This document shows positions 1-10,900 of a stretch of 64,000 bases of DNA, piece after piece. The notes under the pieces were generated by a model. The model was not told where the DNA came from, did not search any database, and worked only from the letters and a program-made list of their open reading frames with translations. The stretch is from the NCBI GenBank assembly GCA_030144725.1, contig JASKMD010000014.1, positions 8,024,284-8,088,283 on the forward strand, written 5' to 3'. The translations under genes and the position numbers were made by a program. The DNA comes from Haematococcus lacustris (Eukaryota; Chlorophyta; Chlorophyceae; Chlamydomonadales; Haematococcaceae). Within the stretch, counting starts at the first letter, position 1, and the number at the start of each line of letters is the position of its first letter.

Positions 1-214
1 AAATAGTGCATGTTTGTCATGCCAACTCTAGACTATAGCCCTCTGGGTCAGGCAATGGTGTAGGTGGTAGGCGACCATGCCCATGTGTATGCCATGTGCA
101 TGCCATGTGCATGCCATGCGATGGGAACTCCACACAGACAGAAACACCGTTTTGTGGTGGTCCACGTTTAGTGTTCCACGGCAATGAAGGCCCTAGGTTG
201 AGGGCCAAGGTGCT
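1..214 (-). repeat. Dispersed repeat R1, copy 1 (3' block of Fanzor-like element)
   Basis: The reverse complement matches the blocks at 2090-2560 and 10172-10385: it runs from a shared edge reading CAGCACCTTGGCCCTCAACC, through a region ending in a CATGG-rich tract, to the segment that precedes the Fanzor-like tail in the other two copies. Here the tail itself would lie before position 1. This copy is more diverged than the other two. All three copies lose similarity at the same edge (about 214 here), so that edge is probably the end of the mobile element. Confidence 0.65.
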
Positions 215-634
215 GTGGGAAGATTTCCCACCTTGCTGTAGGCCCTGGTGTGCTCGGCCAGTGCCTCTGATACGGCTTGTGCCGTCAAGCCCACAGCAGA
301 GGCAGAGCCAGCAGAGGACAGTGACCCGCCATCTCCAGAGGTCAGGGTATGGGTCTGTTCTAGCCCCAGCACAAAGGTGTAGGCAGCGGGGTCCACTGTG
401 CTGCTCAGTCCACTGCTCCGGGACCAGCCGTGTACCATCTGCAAGGAAGGGATTCCACCACAGTGTGCTGTGGCAAATAGCATTCCGGTGACATGAGGTG
501 GTGGAACAAGTGAGCAGACATGCAGTTTGGGGGTTCAAGTGGCTGCCAAATGTCTTCGTAACCTTAGGGTCTGGCACCTGCTTTGGGCAGTTAAGCCTCC
601 TTATGAACTCCTAATGAACCAAGTAGTGTGCCAA
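215..634. other. No gene recognised
   Basis: Open frames exist on both strands, but none shows a recognisable family, clear splice sites or repeat structure. This may be intron or flank of the minus-strand exons at 635-1133. Confidence 0.4.
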
Positions 635-1133
635 TCACCATGATGCACTATGCAATGTAATGTGGATTGTCCTCAATACCTGCTCTTCGTCCACCTCAAG
701 CCTTGGCCATTCCGCCTCCATGCTTGGCATACCCAGCATGTCGTCTGGGCAGATCTGCAGCTGGGAGTTGCTAGTGCAGCTTACTGGTGAGGTACCTAGC
801 TCTGCAATAAACATGTAGCATGCAAGCGTGACGCCAATGCAAACATTATCACAAGCCAAGCTTGTTTCTGCTGCTTTTGACTAGGCAGAGGACAGGTTAG
901 TGCCCACCTGCATCACTGGCAACAGTGTGCTTCGGCAGAGCCACTGAGCTGGCATCACTGCCCCAGGGGAGGCTTGACCTATGGCTGGAGCATCTGCCAG
1001 CTTCAAAACTGCCGTCGCTCCCTGTTGTGTTCCTGTCAGCTACGGCCTTAGACGGCGTCGCTATAAGAAGTTCATCCCGCAGCGACTCCAGTGGGCCCTT
1101 GCTGGACGCAGCGCTATTGCTGCGAGAGCGCAT
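635..1133 (-). CDS. Two candidate exons of an unrecognised minus-strand gene
   Basis: Exon A (1133 down to 908) begins at an ATG preceded by an in-frame TAG. It encodes a Ser-rich, basic segment (starts MRSRSNSAASSKGP) and ends at a GTGGGC donor in phase 1. Exon B (801 down to about 670, or to a stop at 635) follows an attgcag acceptor in matching phase 1 and encodes an acidic segment including LQICPDDMLGMPSMEAEWPR; a GTATTG donor after DEEQ could continue the gene leftward. Matching phases and a clean 106-bp intron are the only support. No domain is recognised. It could instead be part of the same transcription unit as the exons at 3675-5031, split by mobile elements. Confidence 0.3.
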
Positions 1134-2089
1134 CTAAGGCTACACAAACTACAGCTATTGCGGTGCTAGCTTTAGAGCAAAGCCAGGTGTGGCACATACA
1201 CGAGCCTGGCGCACGTTGCTCCAGAGCTACTTGACGTAGTCAACGGTCAACGCCTCATTGCCTTCAAAAAGGGTTGCCAAACTTCAGCCCCATGCCACCG
1301 GCAATGCCGGACCGCCCTTTACTGGGTTCTGAGCTATCAGCCTATGGCACAGTAGCGTGCAACAGGGTACCACTCGAGCTGCTATCAGCGCATGTTTGTC
1401 ATGCTTTGTTTAGGTTATAGCATTGATGATCAGCTGCCTCCTGCACAGCCGCGCTGCCGTGCGCTGACAGGTAGCCGACCCCTGGTACTACCAGTGGTAG
1501 TAGGACGGTTCTAGTTTACTACACTCACGCGCCGAATAATGTGCTGACAACCCATGGTGTAGACAACCCATACACGCACCTGCTCAGCAGGTCCTGCTGT
1601 ATACTCTCTGCATTTCTACCTTGGATGCTCTCTGTATCTGACCTCAATCGATTTAGTATGCAATGAGTTATTACAAGATAAGCACCACGCAGTTGGGGCC
1701 GCTTGACTGCTGGGGAATGCGGGCTGGGCTGAGGAGAGAGGGGCTAGGTCATGGTACATGCGGGCCAAGCCCTAGCTTTGTATGTCTACTATCCACAGGC
1801 TAGCAGATAAGGGATACAGGCAGCAAGGCGGTCTCATCTGTCCTGGTTCATTGTCAGTCTGGTGAGGGCTGCACGCCACGTCAGCACGTGCCAGGAACAC
1901 TTAGGCCAAGCTTGATCAAGCTGGAGCCGTACTGGTGGCCACACCGGGCAACGTCTCCTGCCCTAGGCAAGGAGTGCCCTTGCCTGCGCTCAAATGTGTT
2001 GCGTGACCCCCACCAAGGGTCATGAGCAGCAGCCTGTAGCACGGCCTGTAGTATCCAGTAGTGTCCACTAGGCACTGTCGCTTCCGTAA
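1134..2089. other. No gene recognised
   Basis: Short open frames only. No conserved domain, tandem array or terminal repeat was seen. Confidence 0.4.
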
Positions 2090-2596
2090 CAGCACCTTAG
2101 CCCTCAACCTTGAGCCTTCATTGCAGTCGAACACACTAATTGTGGACCACTACAAAACAGTGTTTTTTCTGTGTGGTGTTTAGGGCACGGCCGGACGTGT
2201 TAATGTTAATGTTAAACCGTTTTGTTAAACTTGACCGCTTGGTCGTGATACGACTCAATTTTTTGCTGTCGTTCTGGTCGCGAGACGGCAATGCACCCAG
2301 CGACACTATGCAGGCAGAAGTGGCCAGTGAGACGCAGTCCCAGGGTAGCAAAACGGGTATGTTAAACATTTGTTAAACCACGTTAACAGGCCCAAACATC
2401 AGGATGTTAACGTTAACAGTCGTGCCCTAGTGGTGTTCCCATCGCATGGCATGCTCATGGCCTATGCACGGCATACACATGGTCATGGTCGCCTACCACC
2501 TGCAGCATTGCCTGACCCAGAGGGCTATACCGTAGAGTTGGCATGACAAAACATGCACTATTTAAAGCTGATGACAGCTCAAAGGGGGGGCACACA
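2090..2596 (-). repeat. Dispersed repeat R1, copy 2, interrupted by a hAT MITE
   Basis: Nearly identical to 10172-10424 once the 249-bp insertion at 2181-2429 and one target duplication are removed. It starts at the shared edge CAGCACCTTAGCCCTCAACC and lies directly 3' of the Fanzor-like tail encoded on the minus strand at 2597-2743. The block has no conserved reading frame, so its conservation between copies is either recent spread or a noncoding function. Confidence 0.7.
2181..2429. mobile_element. hAT-family MITE, 249 bp, with 8-bp target duplication
   Basis: The element begins TAGGGCACG and ends CGTGCCCTA (9-bp perfect terminal inverted repeats), followed inward by related TGTTAAYGTTAA tracts on both sides. 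It is flanked by GTGGTGTT at 2173-2180 and 2430-2437. The uninterrupted site, with a single GTGGTGTT, is present at the equivalent place in R1 copy 3 near 10255. A TAGGG start and 8-bp duplication are typical of hAT elements. It encodes no transposase and would be non-autonomous. Confidence 0.9.
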
Positions 2597-2743
2597 CTAC
2601 TGTGCCTCAGCAGGCTGCTGCTGCTGGGCCTTGGGTGGCTTGTCTCGCAGCCTCTTGTGTTTAAGGCCAGGGTACTCCTTGCCCTTGGCTGGCAGCTTCC
2701 CTTGCTCTGGCCACCAGCACAGCTCCAGTGGGCGCCACCTGCT
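2597..2743 (-). pseudogene. TnpB/Fanzor-like C-terminal tail, truncated
   Basis: This fragment encodes the same C-terminal tail as the copy at 10425-10814: SRWRPLELCWWPEQGKLPAK, then a KRLRDKPPKAQQQQ ending before the stop. Upstream the RuvC-III-like DRDCNAALN stretch of the other copy is replaced by unrelated basic sequence (NKRRKWVMLRK), so the catalytic part is lost. The Fanzor assignment rests on the 10.4-kb copy; this one alone would not be identifiable. Function is not expected. Confidence 0.55.
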
Positions 2744-3202
2744 CTTACGCAGCATGACCCACTTCCTCCTCTTGTTGTGACCGGCAGCCAGCTCAGGCAG
2801 TCCTGGCGGGCAGTAGGGCCGGCTTGGCTGACGTCTGCTGGCTGGCAAAGTCTGACAGAAAGGCATCCAGTTGGTCCAGCACAGCTCGGCTGGTACTGCG
2901 CCCGGGGCGAGGCGGGAGTAGGTCCAGGCCACCTGCAGGACCCAAATCAGACTCAACACCCCCACTCAGGAAAGCCATTGCAAACAATGTTAAGTTTTGA
3001 GAAACATGTTCATGTAACATGCGTGTTTTTTGGATATGCCGTGCTTGTGCTAGAATGTACATGTGCGTGGTGTACATATGCATGCAGTCATGCTCAAATG
3101 CTCAAGTGCAAGCAAAGTGCAATGTTGGCAGGTTCTGCCAGCAATTAGTAGACACATCATCCCACATGTCATGTCAATCATGCTTCATCCCATGTGCGGT
3201 GT

Positions 3203-3560
3203 TCAGCCCACCCCCATGCCACGAACGCATGCCTCAAACAGCTGAGCTGACAAAGGCTTGGTGAGGGCATCTGCCACCATCTCAGCAGAGGGACAGTGCG
3301 AGAACACCCCCTCACCCCTCACCATGCGCTCCCGTGAGATGTGATGAGCTACAGCTATGTGCATACTGCGGTGTGACTCTGGGTTTCTTGATGAGTGCCA
3401 CGGCCCCTTGGTTGTCACACAGAATGGGGATTGGGTCACAGCCGCCGTCCAGCTCATGAAGCAGCTTGGTGCCAGCTGCTGCTGCTTGGTACTCTGCTTC
3501 TGTAGTTGACGCTGCTGCTGTAGTGGCATCACCCCACCCTCCTATCAGCAGCCGCAGTCA
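3203..3560 (-). pseudogene. Ty1/copia RNase H fragment (3' end of pol), frameshifted
   Basis: Reading the minus strand, one frame gives STTEAEYQAA and ILCDNQGAVALI, the usual copia RNase H motifs. A shifted frame then gives AVAHHISRERM and CPSAEMVADALTKPLS, the conserved end of copia pol, stopping at 3203. The two frames must be joined by a frameshift near 3370, so it is not functional. A purine-rich stretch on the minus strand (atgggggtgggc) overlapping the end could be the polypurine tract; no paired LTR was identified in the window. Confidence 0.8.
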
Positions 3561-3674
3561 CTGCCCAGGTCAGGCAGTGAAATGTGTGACTGCCGCCCAC
3601 GCCAGGTCGCTGGGGCAGGGGGTGCTGGACAGCTGGTGGGCAGTAGAACCATCACGACATGGCATGGCATGACA

Positions 3675-5031
3675 TTAGCATGCAAGACAGGCAGGGACGG
3701 AGCCAAGCAGTGGGGTACAGAGCCCAGGCTTGCTGGACAACAAGCTCTGGGTAGATGCTGCCCACCCCACTGCCCTCACCTACGCAATCTTCCCTGCCCA
3801 CCCATAGCTCCACCAACCAGTGTCACTGCTTCCACACCAATCCGAGCACAACCTACCATCCAGCTTTTGGGTACGTGGAGGCCGAAAGCGCAAGTCATCC
3901 AGGCCATCAATAGCCCCTAGGGCCAGGCGGCCCCGGCCCAGGCCCTCCTCCTGGCCTCCTCTGGGCCCCCTCCCATGCCTCCCCAGGGTGCTGCTGCTCC
4001 TCCACCCCTGGAAAGTTTTGCCAGGTGGCGGAAACAGCAGCATGGACTCCTCCTGCAGCAACTGCCTGCCCTGCGTGTGGGGGTGGGGCAGTCAGCAACA
4101 CCACACCTTACCCTCGGGTGTTGCTGGGGCAAAGCAGGGGCCACACAATGCAATGCTAGTGTGTAGGGCTGGCTAGGGCTGGGAGAAGTGTGCAAGGCTG
4201 GGGTAGTGAGGCTGGGTGCAGGGTGTAAGGCTTGTAATAGTGTTAGGTGTAGGGTATGGTGCTAGGGCATACCCACCTGATCGGGTCCAGGCTGCCTGAC
4301 AGCAACCACTTGTGACACGCGCACCCCAGCCGCCCCATACACTGGCAGCAGGGAGTTTAGGGAGGGGGGTCCCAACAACAGGGGAGGGCGCAGGCGCTGC
4401 TGGACTGAGTGGGGCTCCAGAGACCCCTGCCAGGAGCTTGGGCTGAGCAGGGCACCGCCGCCGCCCCGCCTACTCCCATGCGGTGGTGTCGACCCAGCCA
4501 GCTCTCCCAGCATCAAGCCCTGGCCCGCGGTCCCCCTGCTGCTCACAGCGCTGCTGATCATGTCACCCAGGCCCTGCAGCTCTGCAGCTGCTAGGGAAGG
4601 GGCTGCTTGGGGTGGTGTGTCAGCAGTGAGTGTGATAGGGGAGCTGGGCAGCAGGGGTGGGTGGGCAGGGCCCAGGGCCAGCAGCCGGTGGGATGGGCTG
4701 GTTGGGTGGCCTGGCTGGGCGTCCAGGGCATGGCACAGCTGCTGGTAGTGCGCGGTGAGGTCGGAGCGAAGGCTGTTTAGGGCCTGAGGGCTGCTGTTGG
4801 CCTCCATCTCAGACTCCCCTGGAGGTGCGCCTGCCTCCTGGAGGTGCGAGAGTGATGTGGCGGAGTGACTCAGAATAATGTCAGGGGACAGTCTCAGGTC
4901 GCTGGTCAATGTCGTCGGCAAAGTGGCTTCAATGGCTGGCTTGCCTGGCCTGCAAGGTGCCGGCCAGGCCCACGGTGGCAGTGATGTGTGCAGCTGTTGT
5001 GCCAGGCTAGCTTGGTGCAAGCATCCCCGAC
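3675..5031 (-). CDS. Hypothetical minus-strand gene, three candidate exons
   Basis: Candidate exons in transcription order are 5031-4277, 4070-3853 and 3732-3675. Splice sites fit: ctgtccag acceptor, CAG|GTGGGT donor, cacacgcag acceptor, AG|GTTGTG donor, gttgtccag acceptor, and a TAA stop at 3677-3675, with phases matching across both introns. The product is low-complexity, Ser/Pro/Gly-rich, with segments such as SSPQALNSLRSDLTAHYQQL and LLQEESMLLFPPPGKTFQ. No catalytic or membrane motif is visible. The 5' end was not found. The open frame through the 755-bp first exon is the main support; it may be a linker-rich part of a larger regulatory protein. Confidence 0.35.
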
Positions 5032-6192
5032 CTGGACAGAAGCTACCGTCACTCAGTCTGCTTATGTTGATAATGCAGCGTCTGGTTGGTTAGGCCATGC
5101 CCAGAAGACTTGGTGTGGTTGTGGAGGGTGGTGGTGACAAAGCTGCAGCCTCAGTGCCATGGTTGTGTGATGGTGATGTGGCTGTTTACTGCACCCCACC
5201 CCGAGGCCATGCAGCTGCGTTGCTACCTGACATTTCCGGCTAGCGCAGTGCCGTAACTGTGTTGTTCTCAGCAGGCAAATGGGCCCAGCACAGCTCGTTC
5301 AAAGGTCCATGTGCATGACCCTACAGCTCCCATGCTTGCAGAGCAGCTACCACAAATCTCCTGTCCAGATGATGTGGTAGTGAGCTAGCCTAGAACCACG
5401 TCTATCATGAAGGTGCGCCTATTGCAGCTGTGCATACTGCGGGCGTGAGGAGGCTGTTGAATTGAGGTGCTTTGGCTAGACAGGGCTAGTGAAGCTATGC
5501 CTGCTGCTCTGAACCAAGAGCGCAGTTGGTTGCCCGAGGGTGCACACCTTTGTGGTTACCCGCGGTCCTCGTCCTTCGCAGTTATGGCATGGCTCGCATG
5601 CTAGGAATCGCCGGACTCACAAGCGCTCACATGTATTGCTATTGTCGCAAGCATAGCACTAAAGAATATGCACTGAGCCATGTCAAAGCGCTAGACGTCT
5701 AGCCGAAGAATTGAAAGAGCATTCCTTAAGTACTTTCCATCGTCAGCAGCACAGAAGTATGGTTTTCAGTTCCAGCACAGAACTATGGTGCCAGCTTCGA
5801 GATTATACTGATCTGCAAGCTCAATAAGTTTACATGCCACCTAATATCCAACTTAAATGCTGCATGGAGAATGGATAACTAGGGTTTGCACATTTCCACG
5901 GGAGCACGTTTAATGACTAGTTCTACATATGGCGTGTAAAGAAATATGTCTGGTATGACTGGTGCTGCGCCGGGGGCTCAGGCAACCTGCAAGACATAGG
6001 ATTGCGGTCAGTGCAGGCTTACGTATACTTACCAGTGTAGCTATACCAGACGCGCCCACCCTGGCATGGACCGGAGGCTGGGATTGAGCTGGGCAGGTAT
6101 CGGTTAATGCGTTCGAGTTACATAACCGCTAACGACCGCTGTAGCACAGGAATGTGGCCTCCGCCCCAGTACCAGCAACATAGGGCACTGAA
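5032..6192. other. Intergenic region upstream of the PDI gene
   Basis: No coding exon, repeat family or RNA gene was recognised. The promoter of the plus-strand PDI gene should lie in the right part of this interval, but no element can be pointed to with confidence. Confidence 0.4.
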
Positions 6193-7886
6193 ATGAAAGT
6201 ATTCAGTAAGCTTAAAGCAATCGACTTTTTCAAGAAATTGCCATCGTGAGCTGTCTCGAGCCCCGCAACCCATTGTGCGTCGCGCACGAGCCTTGCACAC
6301 ACTGTCCTCTCTACTATGCAGGGATCTTACCGAGGCGACGTTGGCCGGAGCATGGCTATCAATTGCAGCAACGGTCATCATGTGTATGTTGTTCAGTATG
6401 GTGCGCAAGTTTCATCAGCTGTCCCGTGAACCTGGACGACATCTGATGCACCATCTTCATGTCGTGGTTGCAGGAGTTGTACTCCTTCTTGACGATACAG
6501 ACATCAACACAGCTAATTGTGGACAGGAGCTCACCCAGTGAGCTCTTGAAGATTAACTTTAACATCAGGTGCAGAAACACCATCATCGGTGTACCAATGA
6601 CAGTAGATCCTGCCCTGCCCAGGCCTATCACCACTATCCATTGATGCTCTCAAGTCATTAGCACTAGTTCTACGTAACAGTGTGCAGAGTCAGCAACTCC
6701 CTGGTGCAGGTGCAGTAGCAGCAGGTTATGTGTTGTAACAGCACTGCGACACTTGGCCCCCATGCAGCTTTCCCGCCTTATCCTGCGAGTTCGCGACCCT
6801 TGATGTCAGTGATGCGCTTGGCACGGTAAGGTCCGGTCGGGAGGCAGTACATTGCAAAAAGCCTGACCCTTTGCTGGCTCGTGTTCGCTGACTTGATTTC
6901 CTTACTTCTTACACACTGCATGATTGATGGGTTTTGCATATGTATCGGCCTTATGTGAACAAAGTTATCCAGGCATGGTCAGGGTGGATCGGCATGGGGA
7001 TATGAGAGGGTAGAGACATGCGCAGGTGTTGGGGGCTGTCTGACCCACAACCCCACCCTGGTGCAGCGAGTAGACGCTGCCTAAGGACGAGGGTGATGGC
7101 GTCGATGTAGGCTCCCCCCTTGCTCACCACGTGTTGACGCTTGCAATGATGGTACGGCTGCTGCTACTGGTGCTGTGCGTAGAAGCGGCTGAACCTGACA
7201 AAGACAGTGCGCAAGGCAGCCATCACACTGGACTTACAGCGGCTTGGTGCAGCCGCTGATGACACACCCAAGCCTGGACCAAAGTATGATGCAGAGGGCA
7301 CGTTTGTGAGTTCCATGCATCAGTACCAGCAGTCGGGTGGTGAGGGACAGACTGTCTAGAGTGTGCAGCTGCACTGGCGAGCCTACATGACTGGCTGTGT
7401 GGAGTAAGATACATTTACATTGAGGACAAAGTGTGGAAGTAACATATGAGGGCAGGGTAGGTAGGGTAGGTTCAGGTTGGGGTGGATGGAATGGGTGTGC
7501 AGGGTGAGGGTGGGTGGTGAATGGTCAGAGTAGGGGTGGAGGGTGAGGGTGGAGCAGAGGCGTGTCATGGTTCAGGCTGTAGAGTTGCATGGGAGGGTAC
7601 AGGCTTAATGGGCTGCTGTAAACTGTATGCGAGGGAGCATCATATTCGAACCCTGGTGCTGCTGGTGTTGCTGGTGCTGCTGCTGCCGCTGCCATGCCCT
7701 GTGATGGTGTGCGTAGGATGAGGAGCCAGACATTGACATCTCCGTTCCCTTGTCAAGCAGCAACTTCCTCACCACACTAGCACGCTACCCCATTGGTGAG
7801 GCGCCCAGCACCCTCCAGCATCATGCCCAGCATGCACTGAGGCTGCTGTTCCAGCCTAGCTAGCTGTCATTGCTGTGCCTGTCTGT

Positions 7887-7965
<79 letters not shown>

Positions 7966-10900
7966 CCAGTCCCTGCACCTCCATGCTCATATGCCTGCCC
8001 GTGTGCCCACCTGCCTGCCAGTGGTTGTGAACTTCTACGCTCCCTGGTGCCACTGGTGCCAGCGGCTGGAGCCCACCTGGGAGGCTGCCACCAAGGAGGT
8101 GCATGACAAGTACCCCGAGTGGGACGGCCGCATCCGCTTCGCCAAGGTCTGTTGCACAGCACAGCACAGCACACAGCAAACCAGTGCAGTGACACATGGC
8201 TAATGAGGCTTGCCAAACACCTTACCACAAGTATCACCGTCAGCAGCAGCAGCAGCAGCAGCAGCAGCAATAATATGAGTACACAGCTCTCTTGCACACA
8301 GGTCACAACCAGTAGCTGAACCAGTACACCAGTGCAGTGGCAGATGACTGGTGAAGCATGCAAAATGCATCACCACAAGTATGGGGAGGGCGCCAGAACC
8401 GAGCTTCCATACACCAGACCGACCTTTATAAGTTTGCAACAAACAACCACACATCACATCAACGCTACAATGTGCGAAAGCTCCCACCTCACTGTCGCAG
8501 CTGGGGCACGGCACCAAGTGACCACGCACCGAGCTTTGAAAACACCATAGCACATCATCAGGACGCAGAACTACTCGAGCCATGTCCCAGTGAACCTGGC
8601 CTGTGATGTGTGTGACCCAGCCGCTGCCACTGTGTGCTACCACTGCGTACGGCTAGGTGGACTGCACGGCTGAGATGGAGATGTGTCGCCAGCACTTCAT
8701 CCAGGGCTTCCCCTCCCTTCGCGTCTTCCGCAAAGGCCATGACGAGGTCACCATTGGAGGGGTGAGAGAGATATAGGGCCAGGCAGCCTGCAGGCTGGTT
8801 GAAGAGGCCGGAACAGCAGCTAGTGACTGGGTGGCAGGATGCCTCCCAGAAGAGGAGGAAATGCTTGTTTTTACCCGCTGAGCTGGCATGATCTAGCCGG
8901 GAGGCAGCTGAACAGGCAGGCATATGATGGCCATGCCTGACAACCTTGCTGCTGACACTGTGCCCTCAAATCGTGCTGTCCCTGCACAAGCACCCACCTT
9001 GTCTGTTGCCTAATGGAAATGGAACCACAGCTACTGCCTCTCTGCCCCACCCTCGTCCATTCTTTGGTTGCTGCTTTCCAGGCCCAGCCACTGCCTTCCT
9101 TGCTGCCCCTATCCCTGCCTTTTGGCACCGCATCTCTTGTTCGCCCACCCTCACCCTGCCCTGCTCCATCTGCTCCTGATGTTATCGCCCACCCTCCTCC
9201 TGCCCCTGCCCCTGCTGCCCCTGCCCCCGCAGATGCAGGATCACGAGGCCTACACAGGCGACCGCACCAAGGAGGCCCTGGTGGCGTTTGCGGACAGCCT
9301 GGTGCCCAGTGCAGGCCAGCCCCACCGCAAGCATGTGGACCTGGCCTCGGCACCCAAGAGTGCGGGCTGCAACATGGCAGGCAAGGCTGACAGACAAAGC
9401 TGGCAGGCTGCTGGGCAACAGCAGCAGCGGCAGCAGTGACAAGGAGCAGGAGGGAGATAAAGAAAGGGAGGAGCAAGGGGAGCTCAAAACAAGCAAGCAG
9501 CCAGCAGCAGTGCCCAGCTCTCATAGATGCCACATCCACCCACCACCCACTGAGCCCAGCTGCCCTGTGATCCCTTAACCCCAGCAGCCAAGGCCTTGCC
9601 AGTGCCAGGCGTTGAGTTGCTCTCCCCTAAACCGCTCTAGCTGCCAAGCTCACCAAAAATGGTGCCTGTCACTGCAACAGCACTGTGCGCAAGCAATTCA
9701 TAACAGCTTCAAATACAAGTGAGAAATTATAACAAACCCCGTCCACCTTAAATTCTGCAAACATGTGGCCCAGTGTGGCTGGTACCAAGCACCACCCCTC
9801 CACCCAGAGCTGTCACACTTATCACCCTCTCATGGGGACACCAGCAGAACAGCTCTGATGTCTAGTTACACCTCTGATGTTGCCACCTTGCTTACCCCAG
9901 TCACTGCCCACCCTCTGCATGACTGACGTCTGCAGGCTTTGTTATGGTCAAGAAGGTGCCCGGCACGCTGCACTTTGGGGCTCGCTCCGAGGGTCACTCT
10001 TTCGACCATGCGCTCATGAATATGACCCATGTGGTGCACACCTTCACCATTGGTTCTCGCCCAACTGTCAAAAAGTACCAGCAACTGCAGGTGTGACCAG
10101 GCTGCCCTCCTACACCCGCGCCATGGCCCTGAGTAGCTGACGACCAGCCTGGCAAAACCCTGTGCCTGTGCCAGCACCTTGGCCCTCAACCTTGAGCCTT
10201 CATTGCAGTCGAACACACTAATTGTGGACCACTACAAAACAGTGTTTTTTCTGTGTGGTGTTCCCATCGCATGGCATGCTCATGGCCTATGCACGGCATA
10301 CACATGGTCATGGTCGCCTACCACCTGCAGCATTGCCTGACCCAGAGGGCTATAGTCTAGAGTTGGCATGACAAAACATGCACTAATTGAAAGCTGATGA
10401 CAGCTCAAAGGGGGGGGGCACACACTACTGTGCCTCAGCAGGCTGCTGCTGCTGTGCCTTGGGTGGCTTGTCTCGCAGCCGCTTGTACCCCAGGCCAGGG
10501 TACTCCTTGCCCTTGGCTGGCAGCTTCCCCTGCTCTGGCCAGTAGCATAGCTCCAGCAGGCGCCACCTGCTCTCCCCAATGCGCTGCATGTTCAGCGCTG
10601 CATTGCAGTCCCTGTCCAGCCACCTGCCTGGCTGAGGTGCTGGCTTGGCTTTGGCAGCCTTGCCCTTGCCCTTTGTGGGCTCAGCTGCCGGCTCAGCCTT
10701 AGTGCGCTTGCTGCGCTTGGCTGGCAGGGGAGTGCTGGGCCCTGGCTCTGAGGCTGCTGCCTGTGTAGCCTCCTGGCTGCTGCGTGGGGCCTGTGGGGGC
10801 TTGCGGGGGGCCACTACCTACCACCTTCTTTCAAAGGGCATTTCTAAAGGGCACTGCCTGTGCCAGCATGCCAGCATGTGTTAAATGTTGTTGGCAATGA

